A stretch of DNA of 14,556 bases from Ethanoligenens sp047722935 (GCA_047722935.1 JBDNZS010000067.1:1-14556); one strand, 5' to 3'. Counted from the stretch's first letter, positions 6,136 through 14,290 are shown. Translations and numbers: made by a program. Notes: generated by a model from the sequence alone, not told the origin.

Positions 6136-7380
6136 ATGATAGAAAAAGCGGACAAAAATCGAATTCAGCATTGGCTGGAAGGCATTGACCGGTTTAACTC
6201 GACACCGGGAGCAGGGACGACCCGCGTCCTGTTTACGGAGCCGGAACTGGCCTCGCGTGCTTACATTAAAGATGAAATGTTAAAGCTGGGGCTGCAGGTG
6301 CAGGAAGATGCCATTGGCAATATTTTTGGGGTTCTGGAAGGCAGCGACCCGGCTCTTCCCGCTGTATGGACGGGGTCCCACATAGACACAGTGCCTCATG
6401 CCGGTATGTTTGACGGTATGGCAGGCATCGTGAGCGGAATGGAAGCGCTGCGTCTCATCCGTGCGGCAGGTGTGCCTCACAAACGGAACCTGACGGTTGT
6501 AGTCTACACCTCCGAAGAGCCGACACGCTTTGGCCTGTCCTGCCTGGGCAGCCGGGCAATGGCCGGTGTGCTGACACTGGAAGAAACAAAAACCCTTTTT
6601 GACGAACAGGGGCAAAGCCTGTATGATGTTTTGGGGGCACTCGGATACGACCATTCCCGCTATGATAGTGTCCGTCGGAGTCCGCGAGACGTCTATGCCG
6701 CGCTGGAGCTGCACATTGAGCAGAATTCCATGCTTTATAAAAGAAAGGTGCCGCTTGGCATCGTAAAGGGTATCTGCGCGCCGACCATCTTTAATGCACA
6801 AGTAAAAGGCATTCAGTCCCACGCTGGTGGCACCTCCATGAAGGACCGCCATGATGCATTTGCGGCGGCCAGTGATGTGACGCTTGCACTGGAGCGTCTG
6901 GCACAGGAAAGCGAAGGGGAATATGTGACGGCTACTGTCGGCAAAGTGGATGTGGAGCCAAACGCGGTCAATATTATTCCGGGTTCTGTTGCATTTTCCA
7001 TCGACATCCGTTCCATCGACATGGAATCTAAGGAGATCCTGATTAAACGGTTAAAGCAGGAAGTGCAAAACATTCAGGAAAAGCGCGGCGTGAGGATTGA
7101 GTTGGAACTCCAAAATCACGATATCCCACTGCGGTGTGATGCCCGTATTGCCGAATTGCTGCGGCAAAGCTGCCGGGAGCAAAATCTGCCTTATCTGGAT
7201 TTGATCAGTGGACCGTATCATGACAGCCTGTTTGTCGGCCGATTTGCCCCGGTGGCCATGCTGTTTGTGCCCAGTAAAGATGGAATCAGCCACAGTAAGG
7301 ATGAATGGACGGATTTTGCAGATATCGCACGTGGCGTGGATGTCCTGTCCGACACGTTGATAAAGCTTGCGAACGAATAA
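6136..7380 (+). CDS. M20-family ureidoglycolate amidohydrolase (UAH-like)
   Basis: A 414-residue paralogue of the upstream allC product. The expected reaction is (S)-ureidoglycolate + H2O to glyoxylate + 2 NH3 + CO2. Metal ligands by pattern are H82 (GSHIDT), D93 (MFDG), E128 (SEEPT), H193 (ELHIEQ) and H362 (GPYHDS). H229, N279 and R292 are also present. The segment TSEEPTRFGLSCLGSR (125-140) and HAGGTSMKDRHDA (229-241) follow plant UAH rather than allantoate amidohydrolase, which has DEEG and HAGTTPM. The start at 6136 is preferred over the overlapping ATG at 6121 because GGAGG (6126-6130) lies 5 nt before it. It sits 14 nt after allE. Another carbamoyl-amide substrate is possible, but the pathway position fits UAH well. 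Confidence 0.8.
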   Translation: MIEKADKNRIQHWLEGIDRFNSTPGAGTTRVLFTEPELASRAYIKDEMLKLGLQVQEDAIGNIFGVLEGSDPALPAVWTGSHIDTVPHAGMFDGMAGIVSGMEALRLIRAAGVPHKRNLTVVVYTSEEPTRFGLSCLGSRAMAGVLTLEETKTLFDEQGQSLYDVLGALGYDHSRYDSVRRSPRDVYAALELHIEQNSMLYKRKVPLGIVKGICAPTIFNAQVKGIQSHAGGTSMKDRHDAFAAASDVTLALERLAQESEGEYVTATVGKVDVEPNAVNIIPGSVAFSIDIRSIDMESKEILIKRLKQEVQNIQEKRGVRIELELQNHDIPLRCDARIAELLRQSCREQNLPYLDLISGPYHDSLFVGRFAPVAMLFVPSKDGISHSKDEWTDFADIARGVDVLSDTLIKLANE

Positions 7381-7402
7381 ATCGGAAAAAGGAGAGTTGT
7401 CT

Positions 7403-8347
7403 ATGAAAATCACTATTTTAGAACCGCTGGGTGTTCCCGGTGACACATTGGTACATATGATGCAGGAAGCAGTCGGCGCGGACGTAGAAATACAATATTA
7501 TGATACCCGTAAGGAAGACACGGAAACGCTGATTGAGCGCAGCAAGGATGCGGATGCCGTCGTGCTTTCCAACTTCAAATATCCGCGGCAGGTTATGGAA
7601 CATTGCCCTAAATTGAAATATATCTGCGTTGCTTTCACCGGTTACGACCATGTTGACATGGACTATTGTCGGCAACGGGGCATTCAGGTTTCCAATTGCG
7701 CCGGTTATTCCACGGCTGCTGTAGCCGACCTGGTGTTTGGACTCCTCATTGGGCTCTATCGCAATATCATCCCTTGCAACGAGGTTGTGCGCCGCGCAGG
7801 CACCAAAGCCGGTTTGGTCGGCCCTGAATTGGAAGGAAAAAAGTTTGGGATTATAGGCGCGGGTGCCATTGGGCTGCGCGTGGCTAAAATTGCACAGGCG
7901 TTTGGCTGTGAGGTATATGCACACAGCCGCACGGTAAAACAGGTGGATGGCGTGATGTTCACCGACCTGGATGTGCTGCTGAAGACCTGTGACATTGTAT
8001 CACTGCACGTGCCGCAGAACGCGTCTACTGTTGGAATGATTGATAAAGAAAAGATTGCGTTGATGAAAACGAATGCTGTTCTGATTAACACGGCGCGCGG
8101 GCCAATTGTCGACAGTGCAGCACTGGCCGAAGCGCTTAACAATGGAAAAATAGCGGGTGCAGGTATCGATGTATTCGAAAAGGAACCGCCGATTGACCCA
8201 TCTCATCCACTCATTGGTGCAAAAAACTGCATCCTTACTCCACATGTTGGTTTTGCAACATTTGAATCTATGTATAAACGTGCCGAAATCGTTGGTTCCA
8301 ATCTCAAATCGTATCTGGAAGGACATCCGGAAAACCTAGTGAAATAA
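7403..8347 (+). CDS. D-2-hydroxyacid dehydrogenase, probable glyoxylate/hydroxypyruvate reductase
   Basis: A 314-residue member of the D-isomer 2-hydroxyacid dehydrogenase family. The nucleotide-binding GAGAIG is at 152-157. The second strand ends in H174-S175-R176 instead of the acidic residue typical of NAD-specific enzymes, which hints at NADPH use. The catalytic triad is R232 (NTARG), E261 (EKEPP) and H281 (TPHVG). GGAG (7391-7394) lies 8 nt before the ATG. It is the third gene of the operon, 22 nt after the UAH-like gene, so reduction of pathway-derived glyoxylate to glycolate is the simplest role. It is not related to AllD (LDH2 family), the usual ureidoglycolate dehydrogenase. Substrate specificity cannot be read from sequence. 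Confidence 0.82.
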   Translation: MKITILEPLGVPGDTLVHMMQEAVGADVEIQYYDTRKEDTETLIERSKDADAVVLSNFKYPRQVMEHCPKLKYICVAFTGYDHVDMDYCRQRGIQVSNCAGYSTAAVADLVFGLLIGLYRNIIPCNEVVRRAGTKAGLVGPELEGKKFGIIGAGAIGLRVAKIAQAFGCEVYAHSRTVKQVDGVMFTDLDVLLKTCDIVSLHVPQNASTVGMIDKEKIALMKTNAVLINTARGPIVDSAALAEALNNGKIAGAGIDVFEKEPPIDPSHPLIGAKNCILTPHVGFATFESMYKRAEIVGSNLKSYLEGHPENLVK

Positions 8348-8408
8348 GAACTCATACCCAAGCAAGGAATAGCACACGCTATATCACAGTGTTTTTTTAT
8401 GATATTGC

Positions 8409-8445
8409 AAAAGCAGCCGTTACTGATCTTGTAACGGCTGCTTTT
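8409..8445. terminator. Bidirectional intrinsic terminator ending the ureide operon
   Basis: A perfect 15-bp stem (8409-8423 with 8431-8445), loop TGATCTT. The arms begin AAAA and end TTTT, so it can work on both strands. It closes the allE operon from the left and can back up termination of the convergent tRNA gene from the right. Confidence 0.85.
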
Positions 8446-8534
8446 GGTCTTTGCACCTATTTTTTCAATGACTTTCATCCAGAAGAGAAATCCGAGCCCT
8501 CTCTCTATCGGAAACGGGTCGGATTATGTGTGTT

Positions 8535-8621
8535 TGGTGCCGCTGACGAGACTTGAACTCGTACAATGTTTCCATCGAGGGATTTTAAGTCCCTTGTGTC
8601 TACCGGTTCCACCACAGCGGC
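8535..8621 (-). tRNA. tRNA-Leu (anticodon TAA)
   Basis: An 87-nt class II tRNA on the minus strand with encoded CCA. The acceptor stem is GCCGCTG/CAGCGGC with discriminator A. The anticodon stem GGGA/TCCC encloses loop CTTAAAA, giving TAA. A long variable arm (GATG/CATT) is present, and the T arm has ACGAG/CTCGT around TTCAAGT. It decodes UUA/UUG leucine codons. Its 3' end faces the ureide cluster. A weak 7-bp stem at 8489-8495/8519-8525 follows it, and the strong hairpin at 8409-8445 lies beyond. Confidence 0.97.
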
Positions 8622-8639
8622 AAAGTAAAAGCGGATTTT

Positions 8640-8668
8640 ATCATAGCATATTTGGAGGGAAACCGCAA
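8640..8668 (-). promoter_or_regulatory. tRNA-Leu promoter candidate
   Basis: On the minus strand: TTGCGG (8668-8663), a 17-nt spacer and TATGAT (8645-8640, 5/6), about 19 nt before the tRNA 5' end. Confidence 0.5.
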
Positions 8669-8871
8669 GTATTCCTGTTCATGTTTAGTAGTAAAAGGGA
8701 GAGGATCGGACGATATAAGGCGGATTTACAATTTATGGAAATATACGATTGTAAAAATGCCGGAGATGTGGTAGTATAACATAATGGATATATGGGTAAT
8801 TCTGATGGGAACACCTGTTCCTGTTTTTGTCTTGCTATTTATTAAAATCAGGTATTCTGGAGATGAGTATA
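8669..8871 (+). other. Intergenic leader before the cell-wall/argS operon
   Basis: About 200 AT-rich bases with no convincing gene. Possible -10 elements are TATAAC (8775-8780), CATAAT (8780-8785) and TAAAAT (8843-8848), but none has a well-spaced -35. The ddl operon promoter probably lies here but I cannot place it. Confidence 0.35.
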
Positions 8872-9936
8872 TTGAAAAAAACGCGTGTTGCCGTCCTTTT
8901 TGGTGGCATGTCGTCCGAACATGCAGTGTCCCTTGTCTCGGCCAGCTCCGTCATAGCCAATATTCCGCGGGAGCGGTTTGAAGTACTGATGGTTGGTATT
9001 ACGCGCAATGGAGAGTGGCTGCTCTATAGCGGCGATGTTGGAAAAATTGCTGATTCCAGCTGGGAAAAAGACGCGGGCAATCGTTCCGCATTCATTTCGC
9101 CCGATTCCAGCGTGCATGGCATCGTGGTGCTTTCGCCGGACAGACCGGTGGAAACCATCCGAGTGGATGTCGTGTTTCCGGTGCTGCATGGCCTATATGG
9201 CGAGGACGGAACGGTGCAGGGTCTGCTTACTCTGGCGCGTATCCCGTTTGTGGGCTGCCAAGTGGCAGCTTCAGCCGTCTGCATGGACAAAGCAATCACC
9301 AAAGCGCTTTGCGACGCATATCAGATTCCGCAGGCCAAATGGGATGCTGTGCGGATGACGGATTTGAAAGATGATGCCAAGGCGATCGTGGAGCGTCTGG
9401 AAAAGCACCTGGGATATCCTATGTTCGTTAAACCTGCCAATGCGGGTTCGTCAGTCGGTATCACCAAAGCGGTCGATCGGGAAACGCTTTATCAAGCGAT
9501 TGAACTCGCCGCAGCGCATGACCACAAACTGGTGTTTGAGGAAAGTGTAAGTGGCCGGGAAATCGAGTGTGCAGTATTAGGCAATGAGGAACCCGTTGCC
9601 TCTTGCTGCGGGGAAATCAAACCCTGCAATGAATTTTATGATTATAATGCAAAATATCTTGCTGGACGCACGGAACTGGTGATTCCGGCAGAGCTGCCAA
9701 AAGAGACGACGGAACGGGTACGGCAAACGGCCGTGCGTGCGTTTCGACTTTTGGGATGCCGCGGGATGACGCGCATGGACTTTTTTGTGTGCGCGGACGG
9801 CACGGTGCTGCTTAACGAGCCGAATACCATCCCGGGGTTTACTTCCATCAGTATGTATCCCAAGCTGTTTGAGGCGACAGGAACAACATACGGAGATCTT
9901 TTGGAGTCCTTGCTGCGGCTGGCTATGGAGGGGTGA
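8872..9936 (+). CDS. ddl: D-alanine--D-alanine ligase
   Basis: A cytosolic ATP-grasp ligase joining two D-alanines for peptidoglycan. With a TTG start at 8872 it has 354 residues, and GGAG (8859-8862) lies 9 nt upstream. The in-frame ATG at 8863 directly abuts that GGAG and is less likely. The N-terminal VAVLFGGMSSEHAVS (7-20) holds the substrate Glu (E16). LHGLYGEDG is at 105-113 and the glycine-rich GSSVGI at 192-197. EFYDYNAKY (254-262) is the omega-loop type of ordinary D-Ala-D-Ala ligases, not the VanA/B D-lactate type. RMDFF (301-305) and NEPNTIPGFT (315-324) carry the metal and phosphate residues. It is the first gene of an operon with murI. Confidence 0.95.
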   Translation: MKKTRVAVLFGGMSSEHAVSLVSASSVIANIPRERFEVLMVGITRNGEWLLYSGDVGKIADSSWEKDAGNRSAFISPDSSVHGIVVLSPDRPVETIRVDVVFPVLHGLYGEDGTVQGLLTLARIPFVGCQVAASAVCMDKAITKALCDAYQIPQAKWDAVRMTDLKDDAKAIVERLEKHLGYPMFVKPANAGSSVGITKAVDRETLYQAIELAAAHDHKLVFEESVSGREIECAVLGNEEPVASCCGEIKPCNEFYDYNAKYLAGRTELVIPAELPKETTERVRQTAVRAFRLLGCRGMTRMDFFVCADGTVLLNEPNTIPGFTSISMYPKLFEATGTTYGDLLESLLRLAMEG

Positions 9937-9945
9937 ACGACTGTT

Positions 9946-10761
9946 TTGGATAATCGGCCCATTGGCGTTTTTGATTCGGGGCTTGGCGGCCTGACGGTGA
10001 TTAGGGAACTGGAACACGTGCTTCCGCACGAAAACCTGATCTATTTTGGGGACACCGGCCGCGTGCCCTATGGCACCAAAGGGAATGACACTATTATGAA
10101 ATATGCCGAGCAGATTGTACGGTTTCTGCGAGGCTTTGATGTCAAGGCGATATTGATTGCCTGCGGCACGGTGAGTTCGGTGGCGTTCGATGTGGTGTCC
10201 TCGTTGGCGGAGGTTCCGGTATATGGTGTGGTAGAGCCCGCGGCACGATCTGCTGTGGAAAAAAGTTCGCAAGGCGATATTCTGATTTTGGGTACCAGTG
10301 CCACTGTGCGCAGCGGTTCTTACGAAAAAGCAATCAAGCGGCTCAATCCTGATGCGGTGGTGCGCAGCGGGGCGTGTCCGCTGTTCGTGCCGTTGGTGGA
10401 AAACGATCATTTTAGCAAGGACGATGTGCTTGCGGATATGGTAGCGCACGAATATCTGGATACATTCCTCAACCGGGGCGTGGACACAGTGATTCTCGGC
10501 TGCACACATTATCCCATCCTGCGCCCGCTGATTGCAGGTATCATGGGGGAGAGCGTAGCATTGGTAGACGCGGGCAGCGAGATGGCTGATACAGCGGCTG
10601 TCTCACTTGAAGTGCGCGGCCTGCTTTCCGATCGAAAAGACATCGGCAAACAGAATTTTTATGTCAGCGATTATTCTGAGGATTTTACTCGTCTGGCGGG
10701 TGTCCTGCTGGAGCACTCGCTGGCGGGGTATGTAGAAAAAACAGATATTGAAAAGTATTGA
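9946..10761 (+). CDS. murI: Glutamate racemase
   Basis: A cofactor-independent cytosolic racemase making D-glutamate for peptidoglycan, 271 residues. D10-S11 sit in DSGLGG. The catalytic cysteines are C73 (IACGTVSS) and C186 (LGCTHYP), with H188 beside the second. The first motif reads ACGT rather than the common ACNT. Translation appears to begin at TTG 9946. The best Shine-Dalgarno, GGAGGGG (9927-9933), overlaps the ddl stop and is 12 nt away, which is rather long and suggests translational coupling. It lies in the operon between ddl and the DUF1934 gene. Confidence 0.94.
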   Translation: MDNRPIGVFDSGLGGLTVIRELEHVLPHENLIYFGDTGRVPYGTKGNDTIMKYAEQIVRFLRGFDVKAILIACGTVSSVAFDVVSSLAEVPVYGVVEPAARSAVEKSSQGDILILGTSATVRSGSYEKAIKRLNPDAVVRSGACPLFVPLVENDHFSKDDVLADMVAHEYLDTFLNRGVDTVILGCTHYPILRPLIAGIMGESVALVDAGSEMADTAAVSLEVRGLLSDRKDIGKQNFYVSDYSEDFTRLAGVLLEHSLAGYVEKTDIEKY

Positions 10762-10772
10762 CGGAGGAAACC

Positions 10773-11231
10773 ATGAAAAAGGATGTGCTCATCAGCATCA
10801 CCGGCACGGTCATTTCAGAAGAGGGAACGCCGGACGTGATCGAGCTTGTAACTGCCGGGCGCTATTATAAACGCGATGGCAAATATTATATCCGTTATCT
10901 GGAAAGCGAGGCCACCGGCTTTGCGGGGGTGACCACCACTGTGAAAGTGGAAGGCAACCAGTCTGTTACGTTAACCCGCAGCGGCCCGTCCGCCTCTCAC
11001 TTAATTCTTGAAAACGGAAAACGGCATCTTTGTCAATATGATACGGGAATGGGTCAAATGATGGTTGGTATTTCCGGCTGCCAGATTCACAGCGCACTGG
11101 ACGAGCTCGGCGGCGAACTGGAATTCCGGTATATGCTGGATGTCAATTCCAATCTAATCAGCCGCAATGAAGTGCGGATCAGCATCAAGGAGGCAAACGG
11201 GCATGCAGAACCTCATGTATACAGCAACTGA
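10773..11231 (+). CDS. DUF1934 (YwiB-like) domain protein
   Basis: A 152-residue soluble protein of the DUF1934/YwiB family, predicted calycin-like beta-barrel; function unknown. Recognised by the MKKDVLISITGTV opening, the G-R-Y-Y-K-R-D-G-K-Y-Y segment (about 26-36), a T-L-T-R-S-G motif (about 68-73), the near-C-terminal Y-x-L-D-V-N-S-N segment (about 126-133), and its position directly before argS as in Bacillus. GGAGG (10763-10767) lies 5 nt before the ATG. The 3' end overlaps argS by 29 nt, and the argS ribosome binding site is inside this gene, so the two are probably translationally coupled. Confidence 0.85.
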   Translation: MKKDVLISITGTVISEEGTPDVIELVTAGRYYKRDGKYYIRYLESEATGFAGVTTTVKVEGNQSVTLTRSGPSASHLILENGKRHLCQYDTGMGQMMVGISGCQIHSALDELGGELEFRYMLDVNSNLISRNEVRISIKEANGHAEPHVYSN

Positions 11232-12897
11232 AGAAATCCGCCGCGTGGTGATGGAGGCGCTGGGACGCTTGGTGGCCAGTGAGATACTGCCTGCTGAGCC
11301 TTTGCCGCCTTTTGGTGTGGAAGTGCCTGCCGACCGCAGTCACGGTGACTTTTCGGCCAATGTTGCCATGGTGAGCGCTCGTGCACTGAAAATGCCGCCG
11401 CGTAAGATTGCCGAGGCGGTTTTAAGTGAACTTTCGCTGATGGATACGCACTTTGAGCGTGCGGAAGTAGCAGGACCGGGATTTTTAAATTTCTTCCTTG
11501 CTCCCAATTGGTACACGGATATTCTTGCCGCCGTGCAGGCGGAGGGGGCGGATTATGCGCATACTGCGCTGGGGAACGGGCGGAAGGTCATGGTCGAATA
11601 TGTTTCGGCCAATCCCACCGGCCCGATGCATATGGGCAATGCCCGTGGGGGTGCTTTGGGCGACTGTCTGGCCGCGGTGTTGGAGCACGCCGGTTATGAC
11701 GTGACGCGGGAATTTTATGTCAACGACGCGGGCAACCAGATTGCTAAATTCGCCGCTTCGCTGGAAGCACGCTATTTTCAGATTTATAAAGGCGAAGACG
11801 CGGTATCTTTTCCGGAAGACGGTTACCATGGCGATGACATTAAGGAGCGCGCGAAAGAATTTGCGGCGCAGTATGGCGATCGGTATCTGAATGCGCCGGA
11901 AGAGGAACGCCGCAAGGCGCTGGCGGCGTTCGGCATTGAGCATAATGTCAAGAAATTGCATGATGACCTGCTCAAATACCGCATCGAATATGACGTTTGG
12001 TTTCGTGAGAGCGTGCTGCACGAGGACGGGGAACTGGCTGACGTCATTGCACTGATGAAAGACAAAGGCGCTGCCTATGAGAAAGACGGCGCATTATGGT
12101 ATGCGGCTACCCGCTTTGGAGAGGAAAAGGATGAGGTTCTGGTTCGTGCCAACGGCATCCCGACCTACTTCGCGGCGGATATCGCGTATCACCGCAATAA
12201 ATTTGAAAAACGCGGTTTTGACCGTGTGGTGGATGTGTGGGGCGCAGACCACCATGGCCATGTGGCGCGACTGAAAGGCGCAATGGATGCGATTGGAATC
12301 GGCGGCGACAGACTCGACGTGGTGCTGACCCAGTTGGTCCGGCTGACGCGCGGCGGGGAAGTAGTGCGGATGTCCAAACGCACCGGCAAAGCAATTTCTT
12401 TGGATGATCTGCTGGAAGACGTACCCGTGGACGCGGCGCGGTTCTTTTTCAATCTGCGCGAAGCGAACAGCCATCTGGATTTTGATCTTGATTTGGCAGT
12501 GGAGCAGTCCTCCCAGAACCCGGTGTATTACGTCCAGTATGCGCACGCGCGCATCTGGAGCATTCTGAAAAACCTTGCGGCGGAGAACATTCATCCACGC
12601 GCTTGCACCCCGGAAGAATTTGCATTGCTTTCCTCAACGGAGGAGCGTGAACTTATCCGCCATTTGGGGTTGCTGCCCAGTGAGATTGATGAAGCGGCGA
12701 AGGCATATGACCCTGCACGCATCACCCGTTATGTGCTGGAACTGGCCACCAAATTCCATAAGTTTTATAATGCGCATTATGTGCGCGGCGAAGACGAGCC
12801 ACTCATGCAGGCCAGACTGAATCTGTGCCTATGTGTGCGGGATGTTTTGAAGCATGTGTTGGACATGCTTAAAATTACGGCGCCGCAGACGATGTAA
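11203..12897 (+). CDS. argS: Arginyl-tRNA synthetase
   Basis: A class I aminoacyl-tRNA synthetase charging tRNA-Arg, 564 residues, normal for the family. An N-terminal Arg-specific domain covers about 1-100. The HIGH-type signature is HMGN (143-146, in SANPTGPMHMGNARGG). The KMSKS-type motif is RMSKRTG (389-395), in which the second K is replaced as is common in ArgRS. A DALR anticodon-binding domain spans about 441-564 (VQYAHARI onward). The start at 11203 is set by AAGGAGG (11187-11193) 9 nt upstream and lies inside the DUF1934 gene. It is the last gene of the operon, followed by a terminator. Confidence 0.96.
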   Translation: MQNLMYTATEEIRRVVMEALGRLVASEILPAEPLPPFGVEVPADRSHGDFSANVAMVSARALKMPPRKIAEAVLSELSLMDTHFERAEVAGPGFLNFFLAPNWYTDILAAVQAEGADYAHTALGNGRKVMVEYVSANPTGPMHMGNARGGALGDCLAAVLEHAGYDVTREFYVNDAGNQIAKFAASLEARYFQIYKGEDAVSFPEDGYHGDDIKERAKEFAAQYGDRYLNAPEEERRKALAAFGIEHNVKKLHDDLLKYRIEYDVWFRESVLHEDGELADVIALMKDKGAAYEKDGALWYAATRFGEEKDEVLVRANGIPTYFAADIAYHRNKFEKRGFDRVVDVWGADHHGHVARLKGAMDAIGIGGDRLDVVLTQLVRLTRGGEVVRMSKRTGKAISLDDLLEDVPVDAARFFFNLREANSHLDFDLDLAVEQSSQNPVYYVQYAHARIWSILKNLAAENIHPRACTPEEFALLSSTEERELIRHLGLLPSEIDEAAKAYDPARITRYVLELATKFHKFYNAHYVRGEDEPLMQARLNLCLCVRDVLKHVLDMLKITAPQTM

Positions 12898-12929
12898 GTG
12901 GGACTTCCCCTTTTTATATGCCTATCTTT

Positions 12930-12957
12930 CCCGCCCGTTTACAGACGGGCGGGTTTT
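12930..12957 (+). terminator. Intrinsic terminator after argS
   Basis: CCCGCCCGT (12930-12938) pairs perfectly with ACGGGCGGG (12945-12953) around TTACAG, followed by TTTT. Confidence 0.85.
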
Positions 12958-13031
12958 ATATAGGGATTTTCTTTTGCTGGTAGCATAGGAAATCGGACAA
13001 ATTCATATACATCAGAAAGAAGGATAATTTT

Positions 13032-13328
13032 ATGGCAGACGCAAAAGAGATGGAGTCACTCGACTCCGAGGCACTGGAGCGTGTAAAGAAAGCTTTTTTC
13101 GACAAAGATGGCAATCTGCGCTCTCTTCCATCCAAGCAAAGCAAAAAACAGGGTGTTTTACAGGTGGTTGTTCATACTTTTGAAAAAGATGTACACTATA
13201 CTGAAAAAGAGATCAATGACCGGCTGAAAGTCATCTATGCAGACTTTGCAACACTGCGCCGTACCCTGATTGATTTTGGATTTCTGAACCGAACTGCCGA
13301 TGGGAAAACGTATTGGCGTGAGAAATAA
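13032..13328 (+). CDS. DUF2087 domain protein
   Basis: A 98-residue stand-alone DUF2087 protein. The family pattern is clear: F-F-D-K-D-G-N-L-R-S-L-P (23-34), Y-T-E-K-E-I-N-D-R-L (56-65), D-F-A-T-L-R-R-T-L-I-D-F-G-F-L-N-R (71-87) and Y-W-R near the end. In other proteins the domain is often fused behind an ArsR/MarR-type DNA-binding domain, which is absent here. Function is unknown; a role in regulation is only a guess. AAGGA (13020-13024) lies 7 nt before the ATG. It stands alone between two terminators with the phosphoesterase gene and may be co-transcribed with it. Confidence 0.85.
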   Translation: MADAKEMESLDSEALERVKKAFFDKDGNLRSLPSKQSKKQGVLQVVVHTFEKDVHYTEKEINDRLKVIYADFATLRRTLIDFGFLNRTADGKTYWREK

Positions 13329-13382
13329 TGTGTTTGGAATGGTGTGACAGGGTGCGGATTGACTGTGCACGGAGGTGCTTTT

Positions 13383-14207
13383 TTGCTTACTGTTACCGAA
13401 TTGGAAATTCATCTGCGGCGCTTGCCGCGTGCATTTGACGGATTCCGCATCGTCCACCTTTCAGACCTGCATGGAAAGCGCTTTGGCGAACAAAATAACG
13501 GCTTGGCCGAAATTGTGCGCACGCAGTCGCCGGATCTGGTGGTAGCCACCGGTGACATGCTTGACCGCAAAAATGAACAGGGTGCCGCGTTTTTGGAACT
13601 TGCGCGGCAGCTTGTGCAGACCACCCCGGTTTATTCCATTCGAGGCAATCATGAGCAATACATGGTCGACCATATGGAGGAAGAACCCATCTTGGCACAA
13701 TATGAGCAGGAGCTGGAGCGTGTCGGTGTCATTCTGTTGCATGACAAAAGCGCTCTGTTTTCCCGCGATGGGGCGGACATCCTTTTTTATGGCATCACAT
13801 TGCCCGCATCTGCTTATAAACCGCATGTGGTAAAGGATCCGCATACGTGCCTGCCTCCGGAAATGGTGGCGAAGCATATAGGCGTGGCGGACGAGAGCCG
13901 CTGCTGTATTCTGCTTGCGCACTCTCCGCTGTTTTTTCCCTCTTATGCGGAGTGGGGTGCGGATTTGGTGCTTTCCGGCCATATGCACGGCGGATTGATC
14001 CGCTTGCCAGGTTTAGGCGGGCTGCTTTCACCATATCACCATCTGTTTCCTCAATATGATGCCGGACTGTATGTAAGGCAGGAGGCGGTAATGGTGGTCT
14101 CCCGTGGGCTGGGGGACAGCCCTTTTCGGGTACGGTTTCGCAATCCACCGGAGGTGGTCGTCATTACGCTGCGTACGGGGCAAGACCAAGAAAGCCGTCT
14201 GGAATAA
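13383..14207 (+). CDS. Calcineurin-like metallophosphoesterase, cytosolic
   Basis: A 274-residue two-metal phosphoesterase (YkuE-like group); substrate unknown. Metal motifs in order: D28-x-H30 (HLSDLH), G57-D58 (ATGDM), G88-N89-H90-E91, H180 (LLAHSP) and G199-H-M-H202-G. There is no signal peptide or membrane anchor, unlike many family members that hydrolyse lipids outside the cell, so a cytosolic role is likely. The start is taken as TTG 13383 because GGAGG (13371-13375) lies 7 nt before it. The upstream GTG at 13344 has no such site. It is 54 nt after the DUF2087 gene. Confidence 0.88.
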   Translation: MLTVTELEIHLRRLPRAFDGFRIVHLSDLHGKRFGEQNNGLAEIVRTQSPDLVVATGDMLDRKNEQGAAFLELARQLVQTTPVYSIRGNHEQYMVDHMEEEPILAQYEQELERVGVILLHDKSALFSRDGADILFYGITLPASAYKPHVVKDPHTCLPPEMVAKHIGVADESRCCILLAHSPLFFPSYAEWGADLVLSGHMHGGLIRLPGLGGLLSPYHHLFPQYDAGLYVRQEAVMVVSRGLGDSPFRVRFRNPPEVVVITLRTGQDQESRLE

Positions 14208-14290
14208 ACATTGTTTAAGATCGCAGGGCTTGGTCTGCTTTTAGCCAGATTCAAATGACACCACGTAGGGCATACGCTTATTTAAAATAG

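Noticed and set aside
8444..8779. 111-codon plus-strand frame
   Set aside because: It runs across the tRNA-Leu gene in antisense and has no ribosome binding site.
9571..9660. Vancomycin-type D-Ala-D-Lac ligase
   Set aside because: The omega-loop reads EFYDYNAKY, as in ordinary D-Ala-D-Ala ligases, and the neighbours are housekeeping genes.
9577..10509. 310-codon minus-strand frame
   Set aside because: Long but antisense to ddl and murI, both of which have all catalytic motifs; its composition is typical of an antisense shadow.
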